DNA of 64,000 nt from Nitrospira sp. (lineage in GTDB: Bacteria > Nitrospirota > Nitrospiria > Nitrospirales > Nitrospiraceae): NCBI GenBank assembly GCA_022226935.1, contig CP092081.1, positions 3,406,602 through 3,470,601 on the forward strand. Reading direction: 5' to 3'. The notes beneath the pieces were generated by a model. It was not told the DNA's origin and did no database searches. It saw only the letters and a program-made list of their open reading frames with translations. A program made the translations under genes and the position numbers. Shown here in pieces: positions 9,192 to 18,330 of the stretch. Every line of letters begins with the position of its first letter. The first letter of the stretch is position 1.

Positions 9192-9839
9192 ATGTTGCAG
9201 GCTGATTCCCGTTCCGAGATCAAATTACCTGCGCGAACGGTGCGCGAACTGGCCCGCTCAATGAAGAAGGCAGTGAACGGGGCGTTGGACCATTGGCGAT
9301 ATCGGGTTCTTCTCAATCGCCAGGCTTTCCCAAAGCCGGCGCGTGCCATCTTGGTAGTGTGTAAGGGGAATATCTGCCGAAGTCCCTTGGCAGAAGCCTA
9401 TTTGAAGGACCAGGTGAAGAAAAGTGGTTTGCCGATTGATGTGTACTCGGCGGGTCTGGAAGCGTCTTTTGGGAAGCCGGCACATCCGCTCGCGCAGGTC
9501 GTGGGCACTCAAGGCGGATTGGTGCTCAACCAACATGCGACGCAACCATTGCACAAAGAGCAAGTGGAAAGGGCTGACATAATTCTCGTGATGGAGTGGC
9601 GGCAACGAAACAGGATTATCAAACTCTATCCGCAGGCTAGACCTAAAGTGTTCCTCCTTCGGCAGTTCTACGATCAATCCGTGCGGGAAGTCGCCGATCC
9701 TTATAGTGGAACCTTGGAAGATTTTCAGGCCTGTTTCTCCATGATCAAGGCAGCGTGCGATGTGCTTATGACGCGTATGTTGCCCATTGGCGGTAAGGAT
9801 AGATCCGAGCGGGAGAGAGGTACGAATGGCAAAGGCTAA
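9192..9839 (+). CDS. Low molecular weight protein-tyrosine phosphatase
   Basis: 215 residues. A 48-residue N-terminal extension precedes the classical LMW-PTP domain. The P-loop CKGNICRS gives nucleophile C57 and R63 (CX5R), and the general acid lies in VADPYSG near residue 175. In exopolysaccharide loci these enzymes (Wzb/EpsP type) dephosphorylate the tyrosine autokinase that controls chain length; no such kinase is present in the window. TAGGAG at 9181-9186 is a strong ribosome-binding site overlapping the upstream stop codon. GTG 9189 is an alternative start. The C-terminal 30 residues are basic and unlike the family core. Confidence 0.9.
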   Translation: MLQADSRSEIKLPARTVRELARSMKKAVNGALDHWRYRVLLNRQAFPKPARAILVVCKGNICRSPLAEAYLKDQVKKSGLPIDVYSAGLEASFGKPAHPLAQVVGTQGGLVLNQHATQPLHKEQVERADIILVMEWRQRNRIIKLYPQARPKVFLLRQFYDQSVREVADPYSGTLEDFQACFSMIKAACDVLMTRMLPIGGKDRSERERGTNGKG

Positions 9840-9857
9840 GGGAGGCCAGACATCCAC

Positions 9858-10604
9858 ATGAGTTTGCGAACGAGACTGTTCAATATCTATTGGACACTGC
9901 GGAGCGCCATTGTACCAACCCTCAGATATTCCCAATACTCGTATGAAGAGTCTCTGAAACGGTATGTCGGGACATCAGTTGAATGGGTGGAGATCGGCTG
10001 CGGGCATTCTATTCTTCCAAGTTGGCGCGCGAACGAAGAACGTCAGCTGGTCAAAACGTGCAAGGCGATATTCGGCATCGATTATGACCTCCCTTCGTTG
10101 AAGGCCCATCGCAACATCACTAAAAAGTTACGCGGCGATGTCACCAAGTTGCCGTTTAGGAGTGAAGCGTTCGACCTTGTGACGGCCAATATGGTCGTTG
10201 AACATCTCGATAATCCAGATGAACAGTTCAGAGAGATTAGCCGAATCCTCAAGCCGAAAGGCGTATTCCTGTTTCATACCCCAAATGCTTACGGCTATGG
10301 AGTCATTCTGTCAAAACTCGTTCCCGAATGGCTCAAAGGCAAGCTGATTTATTTGCTTGAAGGGCGAGAAGAACACGATGTTTTTCCCACGCACTACAAA
10401 GCCAATACCGAGTCTCAGGTGAAAGCTCTAGCTCAGGCGAATGGTTTCGAGATCTTACAACTGGATCTAATTCCAACCGACGCTATCTTTGCCATGTTTC
10501 CACCGCTGGCTGCGGTGGAGTTGTTGTGGATTCGGCTGCTTATGACTCAGCCTTTTCGGAATCTCCGAACAAATATGATTGTGGCGCTGAGGAAAGCCAC
10601 ATAA
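9858..10604 (+). CDS. Class I SAM-dependent methyltransferase (Methyltransf_11 type)
   Basis: 248 residues. The SAM-binding motif I is VEIGCGHS, followed by acidic loop FGIDYD, motif III VTANMVVEHL and RILKPKGVFLFHTPNAYGYG. This is the usual order for small class I methyltransferases. It probably methylates a sugar hydroxyl or carboxyl of the growing glycan. It begins 18 bases after the phosphatase gene. The C-terminus contains a hydrophobic stretch (about 205-230) that may place it at the membrane. The substrate cannot be deduced. Confidence 0.87.
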   Translation: MSLRTRLFNIYWTLRSAIVPTLRYSQYSYEESLKRYVGTSVEWVEIGCGHSILPSWRANEERQLVKTCKAIFGIDYDLPSLKAHRNITKKLRGDVTKLPFRSEAFDLVTANMVVEHLDNPDEQFREISRILKPKGVFLFHTPNAYGYGVILSKLVPEWLKGKLIYLLEGREEHDVFPTHYKANTESQVKALAQANGFEILQLDLIPTDAIFAMFPPLAAVELLWIRLLMTQPFRNLRTNMIVALRKAT

Positions 10605-10654
10605 CATGCCAAGCCAAGCACAGTTTACTGTGCTGTGATCGAGGCTTTTGCTCA

Positions 10655-12019
10655 ATGATACAGTCAAATCAACAGATGGCCGGTAGATCTCAGTTTGGGG
10701 CTACGGTTCGAGCTCTGCCAGTTCAGAAAGAGTCTAAGGTTGGATTCTATCTCGTCCTGGTGGCATTAATGTTTGAGTTTGGAAGACCACAGGATTTTTT
10801 GCCTCCTCTTAAAATCATTCCATTCCCTTCTCTGATCGATGTCTCCCTCGCTGTGGCAGTATTTCTTTCAGGAAAGGTAAGCTTCACGAACAAGCAAACC
10901 AAGCTCTGGATCTGTCTTTTGGGTTTCATGGCTTTGTGGGTGCCATTTGCCAGGAACAATTATCATGCCGTCATGCTTTTCAAGGATATGACGTTGTATT
11001 TCTTTTTTTATTTAGGAATCGTCACCTTTGTGAACAGCACGAGCCGTATGCATAAGCTGATCCTCATGTGGTTGGCGGTCCACACTGTCCTTGCGGTAAA
11101 TGGAATGCTACATCAGGGACGTGGCGTCGGAGGCTGGTTGGGTGACGAAAACGACTTTGGGATGGAAATGAATGTAGCTATACCGGTTGCATTCTTCATG
11201 TATCAAGGAGCGACGAATAAAGGTAGCAAATTTCTTTATGTTGTATTGTTAGCCGTGTTTGTGATGTCTTTGATTGCCACTTCATCGCGCGGCGGATTTC
11301 TCGGCTTACTTGCGGTGGCAGCGTATTGTTGGTTCTATTCGCCCAAGAAGATTATGTCGCTCCTATTAGGATTGTGTTTGGCTGGACTTGTGTTAATTGC
11401 CGCCCCTCAGGAATATTGGGATCGTATCAGCAGCATCACCGAAGATAAGACGATGGAAGAAGGAACGGCGGGGCAACGAGTATTTACCTGGGGAATCGGA
11501 TGGGAAATGTTCCTAGATAATCCTGTGTTTGGTGTGGGGCAAGGCAATTTCCCTTGGGCGATCGGTGAATATATGGGAGGAAGAACATGGCAAACGAAGT
11601 CTCTGGCAGGTCGTCAGGCACACTCACTCTACTTTACGTTGCTGCCGGAACTGGGCCTAATTGGGGTGATGATCTTTGGAACGATGGTGTATTTAAACTA
11701 TAGAGATACAAGAGCGATGGAGTTAGTGAGAGATCCATTGCGCCCAGCTTCAATTCGCAAAGACAAGGCCGATATTGCAGATTCAGAGCTTGTGCGTGCT
11801 TCCTTATACGGGAATGCGATTTTGGGCGGGATGATAGGGTATCTCGCGACAAGCGCTTTCATTTCAACCCTCTACTATCCGACCTTTTGGATCATGATGG
11901 CGCTTGCTGTGGCGCTTCGGAATACGACCAAGGGGTATGCTGCTAGTCAGTCCCACGTGCTTTCGGCAAACAATATGCCTAGGGTTACTCCGTGGATGAA
12001 ACCTCGGCCTGTGAGTTGA
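10655..12019 (+). CDS. O-antigen ligase/polymerase-like polytopic membrane protein
   Basis: 454 residues with about ten to eleven hydrophobic segments and a large loop between the last groups. The motif ATSSRGGFLG, then GIGWEMFLDNPVFGVGQGNF and the periplasmic AHSLYFTLLPELGLIG are the Wzy_C/WaaL signatures (R, then H-x-x-x-x-x-x-E-x-G). The protein should polymerise lipid-linked repeat units or transfer them to an acceptor at the periplasmic face. The start is ATG 10655 with GAGG 10 bases upstream; the frame stays open to 10526 but would overlap the methyltransferase. It ends a tight run; 148 bases without a gene follow. Confidence 0.85.
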   Translation: MIQSNQQMAGRSQFGATVRALPVQKESKVGFYLVLVALMFEFGRPQDFLPPLKIIPFPSLIDVSLAVAVFLSGKVSFTNKQTKLWICLLGFMALWVPFARNNYHAVMLFKDMTLYFFFYLGIVTFVNSTSRMHKLILMWLAVHTVLAVNGMLHQGRGVGGWLGDENDFGMEMNVAIPVAFFMYQGATNKGSKFLYVVLLAVFVMSLIATSSRGGFLGLLAVAAYCWFYSPKKIMSLLLGLCLAGLVLIAAPQEYWDRISSITEDKTMEEGTAGQRVFTWGIGWEMFLDNPVFGVGQGNFPWAIGEYMGGRTWQTKSLAGRQAHSLYFTLLPELGLIGVMIFGTMVYLNYRDTRAMELVRDPLRPASIRKDKADIADSELVRASLYGNAILGGMIGYLATSAFISTLYYPTFWIMMALAVALRNTTKGYAASQSHVLSANNMPRVTPWMKPRPVS

Positions 12020-12167
12020 CCGTTCAAGCATTAGGGCAGTCGGCTGTAACCTTCTTCAATTATTTTACAGGCAATTTTCGTCGTTGTTGAATGTAACGCG
12101 GATGAATTGACGATGTTGCAGAGACTGTGGAAGTTAAATCTTAGCTTGACGTAATAGATTAAAGCTT

Positions 12168-13274
12168 GTGCGCACTATTTTGTACCTATCGACTAGCAGC
12201 GGTCCTGGTGGCGCCGAGCGTGTCATCAGTAATTTGGCTGCGTCCCTGAATCCGGATAGATATCGAGCCGTCCTCTGCTTGTTTCGTCCCGGATGGATCC
12301 AAGAGCGGAGCGAAGTTCGTGGGATTCGATCATTCATTATTCCGACTCACGGTATGACTGATTGGCAATGGGCACTTCAATTCAAGCGGTTGCTGCGACA
12401 GGAGCGTGTGGACCTGATTCACGCACATGAGTTTGATGCCAATGTGCAGGGAACTTTTGTGGCGGCGATATCAGGAATTCCTCTTGTGGCAACCGTTCAT
12501 GGAAAGAACTACTTCTGGGAAAGATTCAGGCGTCGGCTGGCATATCGGTGGGTCAGTCGAAGGGCCACCATGGTCGCGGTATCTCAGAATCTGAAGCAAT
12601 TTATTGTCGAGAAAGTCGGGGTCTCTCCGGAGCGCATCAAGGTACTTTACAATGGTGTGGATGCATCGCCGCGCTATGATCGGGTAGACGTGGATGACTG
12701 CAAAAAAGAGCTAGGATTACCAGAGAATCACCAGATTGTGGGTGTGGTAGGGAATCTTTACCCGGTAAAAGGGCATCAGTATTTGATTGATGGGCTTCCT
12801 GCAATTTTGGCGAAATGTCCGAACACATCATTCGTGTTTGCCGGGAGAGGTGAACTTGAGGCTGCATTGAAAGCGCAAGTTCGTCGACTTGGGATAGAGA
12901 CAAACGTGTTCTTCCTCGGCCTGAGGCAGGATATTCCCAGAATTTTGGCCATGCTTGATGTGTTCGTCCTGCCCTCGCTGTCGGAAGGACTCTCGATGGC
13001 AATCCTTGAGGCGATGAGTGCAGGAAAGCCGGTGATTGCGACGCAGGTTGGAGGTAATCCAGAGCTTGTGCTCAATGGTGAAACAGGGTTTCTGGTTCCG
13101 CCGAGGGATAGTCAGGCATTAGCTTCCAGTGTGGTGACCTTGTTGACGAACAGGCAGCAGGCTGCTCAGTATGCGGAGCGCGGCAAACGTCGAGCCGAAG
13201 GACAATTCAGCCTACGGACTATGGTCTGTGCTTATCAGTCGCTCTATGACGAGTGTCTGAAATCAGGAGTATAG
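12168..13274 (+). CDS. Family 4 glycosyltransferase (GT-B)
   Basis: 368 residues, GTG start. N-terminal GPGGAERVISNLA is the GT4 acceptor-side glycine loop. VVGNLYPVKGHQYLIDGL and PSLSEGLSMAILEAMSAGKPVIATQVGG are the donor-binding domain, with the E-x7-E in EGLSMAILE. It is a complete retaining glycosyltransferase of usual length. It and the next gene are similar in organisation and may be paralogues adding successive residues. Donor sugar unknown. Confidence 0.92.
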   Translation: MRTILYLSTSSGPGGAERVISNLAASLNPDRYRAVLCLFRPGWIQERSEVRGIRSFIIPTHGMTDWQWALQFKRLLRQERVDLIHAHEFDANVQGTFVAAISGIPLVATVHGKNYFWERFRRRLAYRWVSRRATMVAVSQNLKQFIVEKVGVSPERIKVLYNGVDASPRYDRVDVDDCKKELGLPENHQIVGVVGNLYPVKGHQYLIDGLPAILAKCPNTSFVFAGRGELEAALKAQVRRLGIETNVFFLGLRQDIPRILAMLDVFVLPSLSEGLSMAILEAMSAGKPVIATQVGGNPELVLNGETGFLVPPRDSQALASSVVTLLTNRQQAAQYAERGKRRAEGQFSLRTMVCAYQSLYDECLKSGV

Positions 13275-13278
13275 ATCC

Positions 13279-13312
13279 AGGCCATGCGATAAAGGTGTCC
13301 TATCGCATGCCT
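13279..13312 (+). other. Stem-loop between two glycosyltransferase genes
   Basis: AGGCCATGCGATA (13279-13291) pairs with TATCGCATGCCT (13301-13312), giving 12 base pairs with one bulged C and a 9-base loop. It starts 5 bases after the stop of the upstream gene. Only TTTG follows, so it is a poor intrinsic terminator; RNA stabilisation or attenuation between operon segments is as likely. Confidence 0.45.
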
Positions 13313-13381
13313 TTGTACAGAAAGCAATTGTGCTAGATGGCGAGGTTTGCTATTGAGCAGAACCCAAGTTGAGATTCAGTT

Positions 13382-14509
13382 GTGAAAGTCTGTCATGTTG
13401 CGATGGGCGATTTGTGGGCAGGGGCGGAGGTTCACCTGCTTGCGCTCATGACATATCTGGTTCGCCTGCACGATTTCGAATGGTCCGTGGTTTTATTCAA
13501 CGAGGGACGGTTGGCGGATGAACTTAGGAAACTTCCGCTTTCCCTCACAGTCATTCCGGAAAAATATTATAGTCCTCCAGCCATTGTCTCTCGTCTTGCG
13601 AAGATTTTTCGACAGTTTCGCCCCGATATTGTGCATACCCATAAATACAAGGATTCTATCCTCGGCTCAATTGTCGCGCGGTACATGGGGATCCCGCATG
13701 TGGTAAGAGCAGTCCATGGCATGCCTGAACCATTCACGGGACTGAGAAGTCTGAAGATGGCCGGGTACACGATTGCCGACAGACTCGTAACCGGTCGGCT
13801 TGTAGATAAGGTGATCGCCGTCTCTTCAGACATTGAAAAGGTCTTACTCAGGACTTATGGTTCGAATCAGGTGGTTTGTATTCATAATGGGATTGATCTG
13901 GAAGCCGTTCAACTCACTACCAAGAGAGCAGAAAAGCGCAAAGAGTGGCATGTTGATGATCGGGAAGTTCTGATTGGAACGGTGGGACGGTTGGTGCCGG
14001 TGAAGGGCCATGCCATATTACTGGAAGCGTTTCGAATCCTGCGTCAGCGGCATCACAATGTAAGGTTGATTTTTATTGGAGACGGGCCGTTGCGTGGGCA
14101 TCTCGAAGCAGAAGCGAAAAGGTTAGGTTTGGATCAATCCGTGATATTCTCTGGGCATCAAGAACAGTCGTATGATTTCATTAACATGATGGATTTGTTT
14201 GTCTTGCCTTCTCGACATGAAGGAATTCCGATGGTCCTTTTGGAAGCGTATGCTCTGAAGCGGCCGGTCATTGCGAGCCAAGTTGGGGGGATCCCTGAAG
14301 TTGTAACGCATGCTCACTCAGGACTTCTAGTCAACCCGGAAGATCCTACGGCGTTTGCCGGAGCTATGAGCGACTTGATCGAAGATCAAGCAAGGGCACT
14401 GGCATTTGGAGAGGCGGGACGGAGGCACGTTGAGTGTGAGTTTAGTGCCAGTATGATGGCGGATCGAACGGCGAGGGTATATCGATCACTATGTGTAGGC
14501 GCCAAGTAG
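13382..14509 (+). CDS. Family 4 glycosyltransferase (GT-B)
   Basis: 375 residues, GTG start. The N-terminus MKVCHVAMGDLWAGAEVHLL carries the GT4 AGAE loop; FRPDIVHTHKYKDSILG follows. The donor half has GRLVPVKGHAILLEAF and LPSRHEGIPMVLLEAYALKR with the E-x7-E pair. Full length. It is separated from the preceding GT4 by 107 bases containing a stem-loop, so it may be transcribed or tuned separately. Sugar specificity cannot be read. Confidence 0.92.
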   Translation: MKVCHVAMGDLWAGAEVHLLALMTYLVRLHDFEWSVVLFNEGRLADELRKLPLSLTVIPEKYYSPPAIVSRLAKIFRQFRPDIVHTHKYKDSILGSIVARYMGIPHVVRAVHGMPEPFTGLRSLKMAGYTIADRLVTGRLVDKVIAVSSDIEKVLLRTYGSNQVVCIHNGIDLEAVQLTTKRAEKRKEWHVDDREVLIGTVGRLVPVKGHAILLEAFRILRQRHHNVRLIFIGDGPLRGHLEAEAKRLGLDQSVIFSGHQEQSYDFINMMDLFVLPSRHEGIPMVLLEAYALKRPVIASQVGGIPEVVTHAHSGLLVNPEDPTAFAGAMSDLIEDQARALAFGEAGRRHVECEFSASMMADRTARVYRSLCVGAK

Positions 14510-14595
14510 GCACGTTGGTACCATAACTGTTCAAAGATGGCTGTCAGACTTCTTTTCAAAGCAGCCCTCAGTAACCGCATAGAGGAGAATTCCTG

Positions 14596-15384
14596 TTGTC
14601 TACTCATCTTATAAGGCTTCTGGTTGCTAATGTGCTTCCGGCACCTGTTCTCACATGGGTGAAGACTCACTATTATGCGCCCTCCGTACGGACATTCTGG
14701 GAAGACGATGTGGAACCTGTGAAGGCTCTTGTAAAGGAAGGTGATTTTGTCATCGATATGGGAGCAAATTTCGGATGGTATACGAATGTTCTTTCGTCTT
14801 TGGTTGGAGCTACGGGAAAAGTTTACAGCGTTGAGCCGATTCCAGATACGTTTCAAGTCATGAGTGGTATTGTCCGTAAGCTCAGACTCGCGAATGTCTT
14901 CCCCATGAATTACGCTATGTCGAAGACTGATGGCACCGCTGTGATGCGGGTGCCTCAGCATGAGTATGGGGGGAGCAATTTTTACCGAGCTCAGATTGAT
15001 TTGGAACAGCGCAAGTCAGGCAAGTCTATGAAAGAGTATACGGTGCCGATGCGGTCTTTGGATTCGCTCTTTCTTGATGTTGCAGGCAAGATCACGTTCA
15101 TCAAGTGTGATGTCGAAGGACACGAATTGGCCGTGGTGAGTGGGGGGGCCAAGTTTTTTGAGAAATCTAAGCCAGCGTGGCTAATGGAGGTTGGTGGGGA
15201 TCCTGATGAGGAGGGGAGCCCACCGCATCAATTATTCCATCTCATGCAGCACTACGGTTACCAAATATATTTCTTTGATGGAAAATTCATTCGCCCACGC
15301 CCGGTGGGGCATTGGTCCGTAAACTATCTGCTGCTCCAGCCGGCTCATTGTCGTCAACTCGCCCATATGATTGTCTCGGAATAA
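14596..15384 (+). CDS. FkbM family methyltransferase
   Basis: 262 residues starting at TTG 14596, supported by AGAGGAG at 14581-14587 about 8 bases upstream. FkbM signatures are VIDMGANFGWYTNVLSSLVG (SAM loop), VYSVEPIPDTF and FIKCDVEGHELAVVSGG. FkbM enzymes O-methylate sugars and polyketides; here an O-methylated glycan residue is the simplest reading. The start codon is unusual but no ATG or GTG fits the family N-terminus. Confidence 0.9.
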   Translation: MSTHLIRLLVANVLPAPVLTWVKTHYYAPSVRTFWEDDVEPVKALVKEGDFVIDMGANFGWYTNVLSSLVGATGKVYSVEPIPDTFQVMSGIVRKLRLANVFPMNYAMSKTDGTAVMRVPQHEYGGSNFYRAQIDLEQRKSGKSMKEYTVPMRSLDSLFLDVAGKITFIKCDVEGHELAVVSGGAKFFEKSKPAWLMEVGGDPDEEGSPPHQLFHLMQHYGYQIYFFDGKFIRPRPVGHWSVNYLLLQPAHCRQLAHMIVSE

Positions 15385-15436
15385 TTATTAACGAGAGCGG
15401 TTCTCTCGCTCTTTCGCCGGCTGATCGGAATTTGTG

Positions 15437-16687
15437 ATGCGAATTCTATGGTTGGGGCACAATCTTGCCTATCCGCCCAAGGGAGGACCGCTCCAGCGAA
15501 ATTACAATTTGCTGAAGGAGGCGGCTAAGTATCATGAGGTACATGCGCTTGTGTTTGATCAGCCAGCATCAAGACCGCCTGGAGTTACACCTGAGCATTG
15601 CGTGGAAGCGTTGCTGAAATTTTGCGCCAGCGTAGAATGGGTTCCGCTTCCGAAAGATTCTTTTGGTATTAGTCGTTATTGGCGGGCATTGAGTGGTCTG
15701 CTGATAGGCGAACCGTATGAATTTCGTTGGTTACGATCGAAGGAAATGGCGCAACGCCTTCGACAACTTGCGGATCGATTTCAATTTGATGTGGTACATG
15801 CTGACACACTGGGCTTAGCCCCCTATGTCTCTTTAGTTCCTTCTGCCGGCACTGTGCTGAATCATCACGATATTGAGTCAGCACTTGTTCAAAGACGGGC
15901 AGCCAGTGAGCCGAGTCTGCTGTGGCGTATGTTCTGGGCACGCGAGGCGGCGAATTTGCTCGCTGCAGAGCGTTATTGGTGTCCCTTATTCGATGTAAAC
16001 ATGGTGGTGTCTGATGACGAGGGGCAGTTGCTCAAACCTTCTTGCCAAGAAAGTCATATTCGTGTCGTTCCCAATGGGGTCGATATCGGATATTTCACGC
16101 CGCGCGAAGACCCTGGAGGCACTAGACTGTTGTTTTGCGGTCGTCTTGATCAGCTGGCCAATAAGGGTGCAATCACATTTTTCTTCAATTCCATATGGCC
16201 GCAATTGTCTGGCACGGTGAAAAATCTCGAAATCGATGTGGTCGGAAAAAATCCTCCGGCTTGGTTGTGCGAGTTAAGTCGGCAGGATACTCGTATACAC
16301 GTGCCTGGGTTTGTGGATGATGTGCGTCCCTATTTCCAGAAGGCCACGATATTCGTTTGCCCTATCACCGGTGGGGGAGGGACGCGCTTGAAAATCCTCG
16401 ATGCCTTGGCGATGGGCATGCCGATAGTGAGCACAACCTTCGCCGCATCTGGTTTGACCTTGCGGGACGGAACGCATCTCCTTATGGCAGATACCCCCGA
16501 GACAATGATCAAGCAAATCCTACGGCTACTGGATGATAAGGATTTGCGGCATCGATTGACTCAAGAAGCTGTCGATGTTGCCAGGCAGATCTATTCCTGG
16601 GATACGATCGGTCGCAGCCTTGTGGCGGCATACGAGGTGGCGGTCGCACGGAAAATGAAAAGGGCAGAGAAATTTCCCCTGCACTGA
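15437..16687 (+). CDS. Glycosyltransferase, PEP-CTERM/EpsH1-associated GT4-like
   Basis: 416 residues. The opening MRILWLGHNLAYPPKGGPLQ has the YPPxGGxxxR loop of the sugar transferases associated with PEP-CTERM/EpsH polysaccharide loci. VLNHHDIES, VPNGVDIGYF and GGGGTRLKILDALAMGMPIV are typical of this GT-B branch, where GG-GTR-K-LDA replaces the usual E-x7-E arrangement. GTG 15434 immediately precedes the chosen ATG. Full length. Its presence with the FemAB-type protein strengthens the link to exosortase-type exopolysaccharides, although no exosortase gene lies in the window. Confidence 0.88.
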   Translation: MRILWLGHNLAYPPKGGPLQRNYNLLKEAAKYHEVHALVFDQPASRPPGVTPEHCVEALLKFCASVEWVPLPKDSFGISRYWRALSGLLIGEPYEFRWLRSKEMAQRLRQLADRFQFDVVHADTLGLAPYVSLVPSAGTVLNHHDIESALVQRRAASEPSLLWRMFWAREAANLLAAERYWCPLFDVNMVVSDDEGQLLKPSCQESHIRVVPNGVDIGYFTPREDPGGTRLLFCGRLDQLANKGAITFFFNSIWPQLSGTVKNLEIDVVGKNPPAWLCELSRQDTRIHVPGFVDDVRPYFQKATIFVCPITGGGGTRLKILDALAMGMPIVSTTFAASGLTLRDGTHLLMADTPETMIKQILRLLDDKDLRHRLTQEAVDVARQIYSWDTIGRSLVAAYEVAVARKMKRAEKFPLH

Positions 16688-16713
16688 TCAAACCGAAAGG
16701 TGATCATGAGACT

Positions 16714-17724
16714 ATGACCTCCCGGACACATATACGCATGATTTCAAATTTGCGTCGGCTTGATGGAGTGAAAACCGAGCAGTATGAAGCGAACAGTGTA
16801 TATGCCGGAGAGAAAGAAACCTTCTGGGATGGTATTTGTTTATTCATCCGGGCACATGGCAAGGATGTCCTCGTGTTGACAGGAGGAACATGGAGAGTCG
16901 TTGGATTCTGTTTAGCGAAATCACTGTGGCCGTTCAGTACATGCAAACTTGTTGCTGTTGACTTTATTCTATCTCGTCCCCAAGGTTGGAAGCAGTCCAT
17001 CATAGCCTGGGTAAAGAGACTCTTGCTTCGAAAGACCGATCGGTTCATTCTGCATTTCAAAGATACGAGTGCATACGAAAAGATTTACGGGATTCCTCGC
17101 TCCAAATGTGTGTTTGTTCCCTTCAAGGTGAACTATTGGGAGAAGATGGTGCTGGAAGATCAGAGGCCTGGCATCGAGGAATACGTCTTTACTGCGGGCC
17201 GAAGTTACCGGGATTTCCCAACTTTTATCGAAGCCATGCGCAGGGTTGACTATCCGGGGCTTCTCCTTCACGAAGAAACCACCTTGCTCAAGCGATCGGC
17301 CACGGATGTGGATCTTTCGAACCTCCCAAAGAATTTGACGGCAGCAATAAATGAAGGGGAACAAAGTTGGGTCGAGTATATTCGTCGCGCAAAGATCGTG
17401 GTGGTACCGTTATTGCCCAGTACGATGTATGCGCCGGGCCTAAGTTTGTACCTCATGGCGATGGCGATGAAAAAATGTGTCATCGTTACAGAAGGATTGG
17501 CCACCAGAGGTATGTTGAAGGACGAGGCAGTTATCGTGGCACCAAAGGATCCAGAAGCCTTGGCGGTTGCCATTACACAGGTATGGACCGATGATACCTT
17601 GCGTCGTAAAACTGCAGAGTCTGGGAGGCGGTATGCCGAGCGTTGTGGCGGAGAGTCTCGTCTTCTCTCAGATGTCGTCCGAATTTGCGGCGATCTCTGC
17701 ATGCGCTCTCACTGCAAACAGTAG
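16714..17724 (+). CDS. Divergent GT-B glycosyltransferase-like protein
   Basis: 336 residues. The C-terminal half (VEYIRRAKIVVVPLLPSTMY, then GLSLYLMAMAMKKCVIVTEG and APKDPEALAVAI) follows the GT4 donor-domain pattern. The N-terminal half is divergent, without the usual glycine loop, and contains a Cys-rich tail (CGGES...CGDLCMRSHC). It is shorter than its neighbours and may be a rapidly diverging accessory transferase. Start ATG 16714 follows the previous stop by 26 bases. Confidence 0.72.
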   Translation: MTSRTHIRMISNLRRLDGVKTEQYEANSVYAGEKETFWDGICLFIRAHGKDVLVLTGGTWRVVGFCLAKSLWPFSTCKLVAVDFILSRPQGWKQSIIAWVKRLLLRKTDRFILHFKDTSAYEKIYGIPRSKCVFVPFKVNYWEKMVLEDQRPGIEEYVFTAGRSYRDFPTFIEAMRRVDYPGLLLHEETTLLKRSATDVDLSNLPKNLTAAINEGEQSWVEYIRRAKIVVVPLLPSTMYAPGLSLYLMAMAMKKCVIVTEGLATRGMLKDEAVIVAPKDPEALAVAITQVWTDDTLRRKTAESGRRYAERCGGESRLLSDVVRICGDLCMRSHCKQ

Positions 17725-17773
17725 TAAAATTTCCTCCAGTTTTTCTGGTGCCTGACGCTTGGAAAGGTATCTT

Positions 17774-18289
17774 GTGAAAGAGATAAAACTGCATTTTGGC
17801 TGTGGAAAGTCAGTTCTTCCAGGATACACAGGGGTTGATCTGAGTCCTCAGTCGGGGGTCAGCGTCGTATGTGACCTTGCCAAAGATTATTGGCCCTTTG
17901 CAGATTCCAGTGTTGATGCCTGTGCGTTACACAATTTACTCGAGCACCTCCCTGACACGATTCACGTGATGGAGGAGTTGTGGCGAGTGACGAAACCTGG
18001 AGGAGTGGTACATATTCAGGTTCCATACTACAACTCCGCCGGAGCCTTTCAGGATCCCACCCATGTAAAGTTTTTTACGGAACGGACGTTTGATTATTTT
18101 ACGGTGGATGGAACGACAGAGCTCAGCCACTATAACTACTATTCCCACGCACGGTTCGAGATAGTCAGGCTTGATTTCCATCAGCGTACATGGCTCAAAC
18201 GATTGCCGAGGCGCGCTCAAATATTTCTAGGTCACCATCTGGCAACCATTCAGGCGCTTGATGTGATCCTCAAAGCAGTCAAAGTCTGA
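17774..18289 (+). CDS. Small SAM-dependent methyltransferase
   Basis: 171 residues from GTG 17774, with GGAAAGG 7 bases upstream. Motif I is LHFGCGKSVLPGYTGVDL, then DACALHNLLEHLPD and LWRVTKPGGVVHIQVPYYNS. It is short for the class but complete through motif III, and the YYNSAGAFQDPTHVKFFT segment is typical of predicted glycan-cluster methyltransferases. It is the last + strand gene of the exopolysaccharide run and converges on the secreted-protein gene, with only 41 bases between the stops and no clear bidirectional terminator. Confidence 0.82.
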   Translation: MKEIKLHFGCGKSVLPGYTGVDLSPQSGVSVVCDLAKDYWPFADSSVDACALHNLLEHLPDTIHVMEELWRVTKPGGVVHIQVPYYNSAGAFQDPTHVKFFTERTFDYFTVDGTTELSHYNYYSHARFEIVRLDFHQRTWLKRLPRRAQIFLGHHLATIQALDVILKAVKV

Positions 18290-18330
18290 GTCTCACTCAA
18301 TTGATAAGTTTCTTGAGGTTGACGGTTCAC